Source: JBLHKE01 sp047619485
GTDB lineage: Bacteria; Verrucomicrobiota; Verrucomicrobiia; Verrucomicrobiales; DEV007
Assembly (NCBI GenBank): GCA_047619485.1
Contig: JBLHKE010000069.1
Coordinates: 1-17,059, forward strand
Length of the DNA stretch: 17,059 nt
Direction of reading: 5' to 3'
A model generated the notes under the pieces. It was not told the origin of the DNA. It saw only the letters and a program-made list of their open reading frames with translations, and searched no databases. A program made the translations under genes and the position numbers. The first letter of the stretch is position 1. Every line of letters starts with the position of its first letter. This document shows positions 8,241-15,583 of the stretch, in pieces.

Positions 8241-8246
8241 ATTATA
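8241..8246 (-). promoter_or_regulatory. candidate -10 box (TATAAT) of the serine hydrolase gene
   Basis: A perfect TATAAT on the minus strand, 82 nt before the hydrolase ATG at 8159. No convincing -35 hexamer is found 16-18 nt further upstream, so this is only a candidate. The leader just below it has a small CCGC/GCGG stem near 8218-8231. Confidence 0.35.
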
Positions 8247-8329
8247 GGAGCGCGGGGAAGCTGGTGGCCGATCTGCACACAAACTACCGAGGACTGTCGC
8301 GGCCAACCCTAATTGACCAACTTATTTCC

Positions 8330-8374
8330 GAACAAGCCCTTAGAGCGTTACCTCTAAGCGGAAGAACAAGCCCT
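8330..8374. repeat. direct repeat flanking an inverted repeat at the operon's last stop codon
   Basis: The 11-mer GAACAAGCCCT occurs at 8330-8340 and again at 8364-8374. Between and overlapping them is a perfect inverted repeat, CTTAGAG CGTTAC CTCTAAG (about 8339-8358), which contains the stop codon (8340-8342) of the last operon gene. There is no T-run on either side, so a standard intrinsic terminator is doubtful. Confidence 0.5.
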
Positions 8375-9311
8375 GGCGCCAGCCTGCGGGTAGCGAGCCT
8401 AGTGGGATGCGGATGGCCATCTGTTCGCGATCGCCGAGGTCTGCGATCATGATCGCGGTCTCCCGCGTCTCGACCCAGTCTTCGAGGTCGTTGGAAATCA
8501 GGAGACTGGCAGCACCGGCGGGGACGTCTTTGGCGCGGTTGAAACGGAACTCGACGTAGGTGCTCTTGAAGCTGGTGGTGAATGGGGACTCGTCTTCCTG
8601 GGCGGGGTCACCGCCGACGAAGCGTTCGACGAGGTTGACGATGCCGTCTCCGTCAGGATCGGCGAGCGGTTGCCTTTGTTGGGCTGGAGTGCTTGCCGGG
8701 AAGCGAGTGTCCTGCCACCCGTCGTAGTCGATCTCGACGGAGGTTGGCTGGCCTAGGCGCAGGAACTGCCCGGTGAGTTCGCCCGCGAAGCTCTGGTCGA
8801 TCTGGGACGAGTTGACGATGGTGCTGTTGAGCGGCGGCAGCCCCGCCTCGAAGGGGACGCGCCAATGCGCCTCTGAGCTGGAGAACAGGCCGTGGCTGCG
8901 AACGTTGTCGAAACTGGAGGAGACCGAACTGCCGTTGGTGGTGGTGACCACCCAGAGGTAGATCTTCCTGCCACTGAGGCCTGCCCCTTCGACAACGGCG
9001 TGTGCTGAGAACCTGCTCGGCTGGCCGAGCACCTCGCGGATGGGGCTGGTGCCGAGCTGTGTCCAGGCTTCCTGCAGGCGATGGAGGTCGCCGCCATGTC
9101 GAGCGGGATCGAAATCACTGCCGAGCACGCCGACGCGCACTTCGCCCCAGTTGGGGGCGACCAGGGCACCGCGGTGGTCGATCACATGTCGCTGGCCGGT
9201 CTGCGCGGTGTAGTCGATGGTGACGGCGGCAGCGCAGGGGCCGGTCGAGAAGCTAGCCAAAAGCCCCGCGGTGATAATCGCCAAGACGCGCTGGGTGGAG
9301 TGGGTGTTCAT
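8340..9311 (-). CDS. secreted protein: shared paralog domain plus calcium-loop C-terminal module
   Basis: 323 residues. Signal peptide at 1-29 (RVLAIITAGLLASFSTGPCAAA). Residues about 30-155 form a domain shared with the neighbouring PEP-CTERM protein (9324-9986): both have G-x-V-x-x-G, a GDL...W segment, an RFS motif, G-x-x-IYL, NV...G-x-F and a final W-x-x-P. Residues 198-236 are WQDTRFP ... DPDGDGIVNLVERFVGGDP, a thrombospondin type 3/dockerin-like calcium loop common in verrucomicrobial secreted proteins. The C-terminal 85 residues are beta-rich and end WRQGLFFRLEVTL, also typical for that group. No catalytic motif is visible. It is last in a probable four-gene operon, 12 nt after its paralog. 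The function is unknown; binding or surface display is the likeliest role. Confidence 0.8.
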   Translation of the reverse strand: MNTHSTQRVLAIITAGLLASFSTGPCAAAVTIDYTAQTGQRHVIDHRGALVAPNWGEVRVGVLGSDFDPARHGGDLHRLQEAWTQLGTSPIREVLGQPSRFSAHAVVEGAGLSGRKIYLWVVTTTNGSSVSSSFDNVRSHGLFSSSEAHWRVPFEAGLPPLNSTIVNSSQIDQSFAGELTGQFLRLGQPTSVEIDYDGWQDTRFPASTPAQQRQPLADPDGDGIVNLVERFVGGDPAQEDESPFTTSFKSTYVEFRFNRAKDVPAGAASLLISNDLEDWVETRETAIMIADLGDREQMAIRIPLGSLPAGWRQGLFFRLEVTL

Positions 9312-9323
9312 TTTAGAGAAGTG

Positions 9324-9986
9324 TTAGGTTTTGGCGGTGCGATTTCGCGCGGACCGGCGGCGTGACATCACTGCGCTAACCCCCAGGATGAGGCCACTGA
9401 GCCAAGCCGGAGAGGCTTCGGGCACCGGCGAGCTGAGCCCCAGGGAGCTGGACTCGATGTTGCCCCAGTGGGCGACGGTGACGGCATCGGTCGAGACGAA
9501 GGTTTCATTTCCTAGTGTATTTCCGTCGGGGAAAATCCAGTCGCTCGATGCATTGTTGGTGAAAATCCCGTAGGCTTCGACGTTGGACCACGACGGGTCG
9601 GGGGCTGTGCTGCCCGAGGTCTGGAAAGCGAACAGGTAGATCTGTTCTCCGACAAAACCGCTGTCGTCATCTGTGATTGAACCAGAGAACCGCCCGCTCT
9701 CAGTGGCGATGCTTGTCACCGCAAGACTCCCGAATGGGTTCCACGCTGTCCGAGCCTCTGCGAGATCGCCTGACATCGTAGTGAAGTTGAAACCGCTGTC
9801 GAAGTAGCCAAGCTGCACCTGGTTGCCGGAGGCTAGAGCTGCGCCGCTGGTGTCGGCTAGTGAGCGTAGGCCCGGGCCAGCGGTGGCATCGACTGTGATC
9901 AGGCTCGCGTCGCTATCGATCAGACAAGCGAGTGGGAGTAGGCAGACGATCGCCCAGAGGCAGTGGAATTTTCTCCTGCATCGCAT
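9324..9986 (-). CDS. PEP-CTERM sorting-domain protein, paralog of its downstream neighbour
   Basis: 220 residues from the ATG at 9986. An in-frame ATG at 10019 sits 6 nt after the preceding stop and would add 11 residues (MEEIGYYRANA). I prefer 9986 because it gives a standard signal peptide (MRCRRKFHCLWAIVCLLPLA). The body, about residues 30-150, shares its pattern with the protein at 8340-9311: GYFDSGFNF, GDLAEARTAWNPFGS, SGRFSGS, GEQIYLFAFQTSG, SNVEAYGIF and WIFP. From residue 188 comes a PEP-CTERM tail: VPEAS, a hydrophobic helix (PAWLSGLILGVSAVM), then SRRRSARNR. This signal directs exosortase-dependent processing and surface or EPS association in known systems. No exosortase gene is in the window. 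It lies inside the four-gene minus-strand operon. Confidence 0.83.
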   Translation of the reverse strand: MRCRRKFHCLWAIVCLLPLACLIDSDASLITVDATAGPGLRSLADTSGAALASGNQVQLGYFDSGFNFTTMSGDLAEARTAWNPFGSLAVTSIATESGRFSGSITDDDSGFVGEQIYLFAFQTSGSTAPDPSWSNVEAYGIFTNNASSDWIFPDGNTLGNETFVSTDAVTVAHWGNIESSSLGLSSPVPEASPAWLSGLILGVSAVMSRRRSARNRTAKT

Positions 9987-10025
9987 GGCGTTCGCCCGGT
10001 AGTAGCCTATCTCCTCCATCGATCG

Positions 10026-13000
10026 TTAGGGGGTAGTTGCGGGGATGGTCCACTGGGGCGCGCCAATGCCGTTTCTTCTGAAAATGATCACCGAGCCGGA
10101 AGGGATCATAGCTGCGGGTTCGTAGCTGATATCTAGCCAACCAGAGAAGCCCACGATGTTGGAGTAGAAGCAGCGCGTCACCGAATTATCCGAGTTCACG
10201 ATCAACAGGTTGTCGGCCACCACCGGGTTCGGGCCACGTTCGACTACGTCGTCCAAACCGAGCGCGCTGAGGGTGACAGCGGTGCTGTTCGGCAAGCCGA
10301 TCATGGTGTCTGCATCTGCGGCCAAGGTCACGACGATGGGGCTGCGGCGGGTTGGGCCGGTCGGATAGACTGTCAGGTCACCCGTGACCCGGCGGCGGAT
10401 CGCCACTGGGGTGATCGGGTGGATGCTCACATCGCTGGCGTCGCCGGCGAGGCTGTCTTTCCAGCCCTCCTGGCTTGGAGCGTCCGAGTAGAAAAATGTC
10501 TGAACCGCCGAGCTGGCGAGCAGGAGGTTGTCGGCCACACTCGAGTTGGCACCCGCGGACAGGCCGGCCTCGTTGGCTGCTCCGAAAAGTGCGGCGATGG
10601 TCAGGTGTTTGCAGATTTCATAGCTCTCACCGACGACGTCGAGGCCGCTGAGGTCATCGGCCAAGCTCAACTGAGTGGCGGTGTTGGAGGTGATGGTGGA
10701 TTGCGTGCCAGCGTTGTCCCCTGAGGTCAGCAGGACATAGAAAGGTCCACCCGTCAGCGTGCCGAGGATGGTATTGGTGTCAGTTAGCGTGGATGTGCCG
10801 ACGGAGGTGGCGGTTCCGCTGGCGATCTTTCGGCCGACAATACCCGGTGAAAACCGCGTGATCGCGCTTGTCATCGGATCGCTAGTCGGGGCACCCGAGA
10901 CGATGGTGGGCACGGTGGCGAAGATCTCGGAGTCCTCACCTCCCACGGTGATTTTGCCGTATCTGGGAGTTGGTGTTCCGTTGTCGTCCACTGGCGTCGG
11001 GTCTTGGAAAACATCGGTCTGGGTGCCGTCGCCGTTGGCGGTCGAGCTACTCGCGGTGACGGGTGTGAAGCCACTGTCATGAGCTGCAGAGAAGGAGACC
11101 ACTAGACCTGAGGGCAGGCTGGAGAGGTCGCTGGTGTGGCTGAGCGTGTAGGTCACGAAGGTCTGCGTGCCAACGGTGTTGGTGCCGAAGACGATCGGGC
11201 AATCGCTGTCGAACTGCGTATCGCTCGACCCGAACAAGAGCTCGAAGGCGGGGCTGCGGGCGTCGCCATCTGTCTGGTGGAAGTTGATCACGGCTGACTG
11301 CGGGAAACCACTGTCCTCCATGCCGTCGCTCACGATCACCGAGTAGCTGGGTGCGCCCGTTCCGGTGGGGACAAACACCACGTCGCCATCGATCACCTGC
11401 TGTTGGGTGAAGCTCGTGACCACGTTGCTGTTGATCTGGAAACTGCCGCCGCTCACTCCGGAGACCGTGAAAATGAGTGTGCCGAGCACGTCGTTCGTAT
11501 CTGTTGCACTGAGGTTGCTCGGGTGAAGTGTCACCGGCGTTTCTTTGATCAGTGAGAGCAAGTTGTCGACCAGCACCGGCGCGTCGTTCGCTGGTGTGAT
11601 GTGCTCGATGGTGAAAGCGTCGAGCTGCGCACCGGTGTCGTCGATGAACCTAGCCTCGATCGTGGTGGCGGTGACATCGAGGATCATCGAACCGAGCTTA
11701 TTGAGGTTGGTAACCATGACGGGGTGGTTGAGTGCTCCGCCGGAGATTTTTCCGGATGATCCGGCGACGGCGTAGACGGCTCCCTGGTTGGGGTTGGCGA
11801 CTTTCTGATAGGCGCCATTGCCGCCTGGGTCGCCATCGCCCGTGTTGCGCGCCATCGTTGCTGAATTGAAGGTGGTGCTGAGACCGTAGTGCCCGTTGAT
11901 CAACATCGAGCGCTCGTAGCTGTGGCTGTGGCCCCCGAGAACCAGGTCGACGCCGTAGTCCTCCACGATTGGGTTGAACACCTCTCGCATGAAGGTCTCT
12001 GTCGGATCGATGTCGGAGTCGTGGGAGCCCTTCGAATACGGCGGGTGATGCCAGAAGGCGATGATGAACTCCTGGCTGGTCGCGGCAAGATCGTTCTGGA
12101 GCCAGTTGAGCATCATCGTTTCGTTACTGGAATTACCCACGGTGAGGTGGGAGTCGAGGCAGACGAAGTGGATATTGGCGTAGTCGAAGGAGTAGTAACA
12201 TTCGGTCCCCGAGGCGACACCGCCCGCCTCGCCCGCGGTGGGGAAATCGAACATGCTGAAGTAGGGGCTAGACTTGTTGGAGGCATCGTGGTTTCCAACG
12301 GTCGACCACAGCACGGTGTTGCGAATCGTGTCTGGATAGGTATCGAACACCGCAGCTTGGTATTCGCTCTCCGTGCCGGTATTATACGCGTTGTCCCCGA
12401 GCATCAGAAGTAGATCAGTGTGCGCGCTGCCGTTGACTGATTCAAAAGCGTCGCGGACATTTCTGGCGTCGCTGTTCGCGGTTCCGGAGTCACCCAGCAC
12501 CCAGATACGGGTCGGGCCGGCGGAGCCCACTGGCGGGTGGGTCTCGAAGAAATACTCGGCTCCGGCGGCGAAGGTCTGCGTGTCGCTACCGATGGAGTAG
12601 TAGTATTTGCTATCGGTTGCCAGGCCGGTGATCTCGACCGAGTGGTCGGTGACGAGTGTGCTATTGGCCAGCGTTTGATCGAGCGTGCCCACGCTTGTCC
12701 CGTACTTCAGTATCGAGCTGGTGGGGATGTTAGTCCGCCAGCGGACGATCATGCGATCGTGTGCACCGAGCTGGAGATAAGGGCCGCGATCGACCGCCGC
12801 GGCCTCCGGTTCCACCACGCGCAGGCGCAGGTTCATGCGCATGTCGGAGCTGGTCGGGCTGAACTGGTGAACTTCGACAGCGATCACGTTGGCCCCTGCG
12901 ACGAGAAGGGATGGGGACACCGCCTGGCTGCGTGGAATTGATTCGTTGGTGGTTGCGCTGGAGGCGGTAGTGGAATCATTCACCGCGCCGGTGGGCATGT

Positions 13001-13928
13001 TGCTGCGGAAAACCTCGTTGTTATTGAGGTAGACGATCGCGCCATCGTCCCTGACGAGGTCGAGTACCAGAGCCTCAATGGCGATTGGGTTGGTTATGTC
13101 GAAGGAGTGGCGGAAGTAGGTGGTGATGTACTTGGCGCTCAAGTTGCCGCCGTAGCCGACGGTGGTCACGTTCGAGTCGCTATCCCCGTAGCCGAGTTCG
13201 GCAGCGCCGCCAGCCCAGCTAATTGATTCGACGAAGTCGATCTCTTTCCAATCGTTGCCGCTGATCTCGGGCGGGTAGATCCCGTCGTCCAAGTATTTCC
13301 AGGTGGCGCCGTATGGAATGAGATTCGCCGACGGCGACAGGCGCAGGTCCATACGCAAGTCTGAGCTGGTGACGCTTTGCTGGTGGATCTCTACAGCGAC
13401 GACATTGGTTCCATTTACAAGCGTCGCCCCCGGGGTGAGCGTGCTCAGGTGCAGGGTTGATTCAGTTCCGGTCGCATCCAGGGCTAAGGTGCTATCAGAG
13501 ATCGTCCCACTCGGCATGTTGGAACGGTAAATTTCAACCCCGTTCAGGTAGACAACGCCGCCGTCGTCCCTCATGAGCTCGAGATCCAGTTGGTTGATCT
13601 GCGAGGCGTCAGCCACGGTGAAAGAATGTCGAAAATAGGCGGTGATGCGTTTGTTGTTTGCATCGGTACCATAGCTGATCGTGGTGTTGATCGAACCGTC
13701 CCCGTAGCCGAGCTGGGCTGGGCCTTGCGCCCAAGATGAGTCGGTGAATCCCAGTTCATTCCAAGTTGCTCCAGGAGCGCTCGCACCATCGTAGTATTTC
13801 CAAGTCGAGCCGAGCGGGATCAGCTCGGCGCCCGCCGCCTGGTGGACTTGCAGCAACAGCAGAGCCAGAAGCATCCCCATGAGAGCTGTCCGGTGCGGTC
13901 GGGTAGCGATTCTTCTGTTCGAAATCAT
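10026..13928 (-). CDS. large secreted purple-acid-phosphatase-like metallophosphoesterase
   Basis: 1300 residues. Signal peptide at 1-33 (LMGMLLALLLLQVHQAAGAE). Modules: two tandem beta-sandwich repeats (35-197 and 201-372); a purple acid phosphatase N-terminal/fibronectin-like domain (about 380-465, RGPYLQLGAHDRMIVRWRTN); the calcineurin-like catalytic domain (473-about 740); a cadherin-like domain (about 780-890, starting NDAPVLVDNL); and a C-terminal stretch (about 895-1300) resembling TIGR02597-family verrucomicrobial proteins. All PAP metal-binding blocks are present: DSG (Asp480), GDNAY (Asp512, Tyr515), GNHD (Asn546, His547), WHHP (His627) and GGHSHSYER (His667, His669). It should therefore be an active extracellular phosphomonoesterase or phosphodiesterase with a binuclear metal site. 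At 1300 residues it is far longer than ordinary PAPs, mainly because of added binding and display modules. It lies 22 nt after the TPR gene and 6-39 nt before the PEP-CTERM gene. The substrate is unknown. Confidence 0.9.
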   Translation of the reverse strand: MISNRRIATRPHRTALMGMLLALLLLQVHQAAGAELIPLGSTWKYYDGASAPGATWNELGFTDSSWAQGPAQLGYGDGSINTTISYGTDANNKRITAYFRHSFTVADASQINQLDLELMRDDGGVVYLNGVEIYRSNMPSGTISDSTLALDATGTESTLHLSTLTPGATLVNGTNVVAVEIHQQSVTSSDLRMDLRLSPSANLIPYGATWKYLDDGIYPPEISGNDWKEIDFVESISWAGGAAELGYGDSDSNVTTVGYGGNLSAKYITTYFRHSFDITNPIAIEALVLDLVRDDGAIVYLNNNEVFRSNMPTGAVNDSTTASSATTNESIPRSQAVSPSLLVAGANVIAVEVHQFSPTSSDMRMNLRLRVVEPEAAAVDRGPYLQLGAHDRMIVRWRTNIPTSSILKYGTSVGTLDQTLANSTLVTDHSVEITGLATDSKYYYSIGSDTQTFAAGAEYFFETHPPVGSAGPTRIWVLGDSGTANSDARNVRDAFESVNGSAHTDLLLMLGDNAYNTGTESEYQAAVFDTYPDTIRNTVLWSTVGNHDASNKSSPYFSMFDFPTAGEAGGVASGTECYYSFDYANIHFVCLDSHLTVGNSSNETMMLNWLQNDLAATSQEFIIAFWHHPPYSKGSHDSDIDPTETFMREVFNPIVEDYGVDLVLGGHSHSYERSMLINGHYGLSTTFNSATMARNTGDGDPGGNGAYQKVANPNQGAVYAVAGSSGKISGGALNHPVMVTNLNKLGSMILDVTATTIEARFIDDTGAQLDAFTIEHITPANDAPVLVDNLLSLIKETPVTLHPSNLSATDTNDVLGTLIFTVSGVSGGSFQINSNVVTSFTQQQVIDGDVVFVPTGTGAPSYSVIVSDGMEDSGFPQSAVINFHQTDGDARSPAFELLFGSSDTQFDSDCPIVFGTNTVGTQTFVTYTLSHTSDLSSLPSGLVVSFSAAHDSGFTPVTASSSTANGDGTQTDVFQDPTPVDDNGTPTPRYGKITVGGEDSEIFATVPTIVSGAPTSDPMTSAITRFSPGIVGRKIASGTATSVGTSTLTDTNTILGTLTGGPFYVLLTSGDNAGTQSTITSNTATQLSLADDLSGLDVVGESYEICKHLTIAALFGAANEAGLSAGANSSVADNLLLASSAVQTFFYSDAPSQEGWKDSLAGDASDVSIHPITPVAIRRRVTGDLTVYPTGPTRRSPIVVTLAADADTMIGLPNSTAVTLSALGLDDVVERGPNPVVADNLLIVNSDNSVTRCFYSNIVGFSGWLDISYEPAAMIPSGSVIIFRRNGIGAPQWTIPATTP
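12813..13826 (-). repeat. tandem duplicated domain inside the metallophosphoesterase gene
   Basis: Two protein-level repeats, encoded at about 13338-13826 and 12813-13328. They share LIP-x-G-x-TWKY, ELGYGD, TYFRHSF, L-x-RDDG-x-VYLN, E-x-x-RSNMP-x-G, NVVAVE/NVIAVE and R-x-NLRL blocks. The fold is probably a galactose-binding-like beta-sandwich. The copies have diverged clearly at nucleotide level, so the duplication is old. Confidence 0.8.
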
Positions 13929-13950
13929 GAGTTTCTAGACGGCGACAAGG

Positions 13951-14838
13951 TCATCGGCTTGCCAGCGCAGCGATCCTCCTGTTGGCGCTGTCTTTTATTG
14001 CTCTGATGGCGGTGACATTCTGCCGGCGAGCCGGCATTTTGTGAATCCTCTCCACAAGGTGCTGATAGGCGTCGAGAGCCTCATTAGGTTTCCCTAGAGC
14101 CTCGAGAATTTCTGCACGCTGGAAGGTCCATCGCGGGCTGCCCCCGAGCGGGCCGCGGAGCAGGATCTCGACCCTGTTGAGGGCGCGCGGGTAATCGCGC
14201 GAAGCGAGTTCGAGTTCGATGGCGAGCTCTTGGAGGGCGACGTTCTGGCCGAGCTGTTTCAGGCCGGTGTCGACCACCTTCAGGGCTTCCGCATAGAACT
14301 CGTTGCCACCTTTTTTTAGCTGGCTCGCCCATTCGAAGTAGATTTCAACTTTGGGGCTGACTCCCGCCTGCACCTCGAGGGCATCGTGGTAGTCGCTGCT
14401 GGCTTCGTGGAGTCGTCCTGCCAAGGTTCGCAGCCGGGCGCGTATCAGCAGACCCTCCTGATCTCCGTCCGATGAATCGAGGAAGCGATCGATTTCCACC
14501 AGCCCTCGCTCGGCGCTGCGCTTTCGAAGGTAGCAGCGCGCCGCCCCAAGATGGGCGGATGTCAGATCTGGATCTTCCCGAAGGGCTTTTCTGTAGTCAG
14601 CAAGCGAGCGGTCCCACTGGCAGTGTTCTTCATAGAGTCTTGCGCGGCGGTGGAGAAGTTTTGCCGAGATTTCGTCCTGAGCGATCGTCTCATTGATTTT
14701 TGCGATCCGAATAAGGGTGTCTTCATGCCCCTGGATATTGATGGTCAATACGTGGGCACAAAATACCATCGAGACCGTCAGATAAAAACGCCATCGGCTC
14801 TTCCTCCCTACGTTGAACTTTAGTTGCCTCATCAACAT
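13951..14838 (-). CDS. exported or membrane-anchored TPR protein
   Basis: 295 residues. A basic N-terminus (MRQLKFNVGRKSRWR) precedes a hydrophobic segment at about 17-33 (FYLTVSMVFCAHVLTI), either an uncleaved anchor or a signal peptide. An alternative ATG lies two codons downstream at 14832. The rest is a helical array of tetratricopeptide repeats: about 60-92 (LLHRRARLYEEHCQWDRSLA), 93-120, 128-155, 165-198, 200-230 and 234-265 (RAEILEALGKPNEALDAYQH). TPR arrays are protein-binding scaffolds. The stop lies 22 nt before the phosphatase start, so it is the first gene of the minus-strand operon and may hold or present one of the secreted products. No Shine-Dalgarno sequence is visible, and no confident promoter was found in the region above 14838. 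Confidence 0.85.
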   Translation of the reverse strand: MLMRQLKFNVGRKSRWRFYLTVSMVFCAHVLTINIQGHEDTLIRIAKINETIAQDEISAKLLHRRARLYEEHCQWDRSLADYRKALREDPDLTSAHLGAARCYLRKRSAERGLVEIDRFLDSSDGDQEGLLIRARLRTLAGRLHEASSDYHDALEVQAGVSPKVEIYFEWASQLKKGGNEFYAEALKVVDTGLKQLGQNVALQELAIELELASRDYPRALNRVEILLRGPLGGSPRWTFQRAEILEALGKPNEALDAYQHLVERIHKMPARRQNVTAIRAIKDSANRRIAALASR

Positions 14839-14959
14839 GAGCTACACGATGCGTAAAGTGGCTCCAGCGGAATAGGTTGTCTGAGGCTAGCCAAAAAGCA
14901 AATTTTTAGCGATTCCAACGGAGTAGTCGACAGCGCAGCCGGTGGATCGCTCGACCGAT

Positions 14960-15480
14960 CGCAGCGCGGCGCAGGTCGCCTCGGGACAGGTTAGCCACTT
15001 CACTCTCGCTGGATCCGAAGTGACGCCATTTGGGCTTTAGGAGACGAGGAGAAGGATACTTTTTGTAAGATTTTTCATAAGATCCTCCTCAAGCAGTTGA
15101 AGTTCAGCGGACAGCGATCCTTCGATTGGTGCTTCATGGACAACCACCTGCACTTGCCTCTCGCCGTGCCTGAAAAGTAAATGACACCGGAGTGATGCTC
15201 AGAGTCGGACTTCATCGTCCGGCCTAGACTCGTTGCGGACGTCACCCGCAGATCACTAGCCGGCGCTACCCACCATCGTTTCGCTGACATGGAGGCTCGT
15301 TTACCAGCAGACACTTCACTGGAATGAACTCGGAAAAACCGCCCAGCTGAAGAAAAGTTTTTGGAAAACTTTTGCACACACAGCTTCACGTCGTTGTCGC
15401 CAAGCGATCCGATTACCGCTGCATTATAGCTGTTACGGACTGAATCTACGCTCGTGCAGGGCGAATTCCCAAACGTTTGC
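14960..15480 (+). pseudogene. degraded REP-associated (Y1/IS200-like) transposase, RAYT
   Basis: Read in shifting frames, this stretch spells a RAYT-type HUH transposase. HFTLAGSEVTPFGL (14996-15037, matching the YHxxSR entry) runs into a stop; after a frame change comes GDEEKDTF with KIFHKILLKQLKFSGQ, then WCFMDNHLHLPLAVPEK (15127-15177). The HUH metal-binding pair is the two histidines of NHLHL (15145-15153). A TAA follows at 15178. In another frame VMLRVGL (15192-15212) matches the family's 'LLRRVGL' block. Near the end YARAGRIPK (about 15447-15473) resembles the family's 'NPVRAG...PK' segment; that last match is tentative. At least two frameshifts and several stops mean it is dead. RAYTs mobilise short palindromes (REPs) and are widespread in Verrucomicrobiota. 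The boundaries are approximate. The whole gap 14839-15583 has no other gene I can support. Confidence 0.65.
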
Positions 15481-15496
15481 CAATAACCCAATGACT

Positions 15497-15525
15497 TTGA
15501 CATTTCGGTTCCGAGGGAGTTTATT
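15497..15525 (+). promoter_or_regulatory. sigma-70-type promoter of the HEXXH lipoprotein gene
   Basis: A consensus -35 box TTGACA at 15497-15502, a 17-nt spacer, and TTTATT at 15520-15525 (4 of 6 matches to TATAAT). Transcription would start near 15532, about 50 nt before the ATG at 15584. The promoter overlaps the upstream in-frame ATG at 15491, which argues that translation begins at 15584. Confidence 0.5.
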
Positions 15526-15538
15526 TAAAGCCGTCCCA

Positions 15539-15567
15539 GCTTGGAATGATTTTTTAAAAAACCAAGC
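15539..15567. repeat. inverted repeat in the lipoprotein leader
   Basis: GCTTGG (15539-15544) and CCAAGC (15562-15567) are perfect inverted arms. Between them a spacer AATGA leads into TTTTTTAAAAAA, itself self-complementary. It would lie in the 5' leader, between the promoter and the ATG at 15584. It may be a regulatory hairpin, an operator, or a leftover end of the transposase remnant. Confidence 0.5.
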
Positions 15568-15583
15568 CTCTCCGGCTCTCTCA

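Noticed and set aside
8060..8452. Open frame of 130 codons on the plus strand across the gap 8160-8339
   Set aside because: Both of its ends are antisense to supported genes, and the middle covers the candidate promoter region. There is no family pattern.
15075..15503. Open frame of 142 codons on the minus strand
   Set aside because: It lies opposite the transposase remnant, whose family motifs are on the plus strand. The minus-strand translation has no recognisable pattern.
15491..15583. Longer N-terminus for the HEXXH lipoprotein (ATG at 15491)
   Set aside because: The extra 31 residues would put the lipoprotein signal peptide in the interior, and the -35 and -10 boxes lie inside this stretch.
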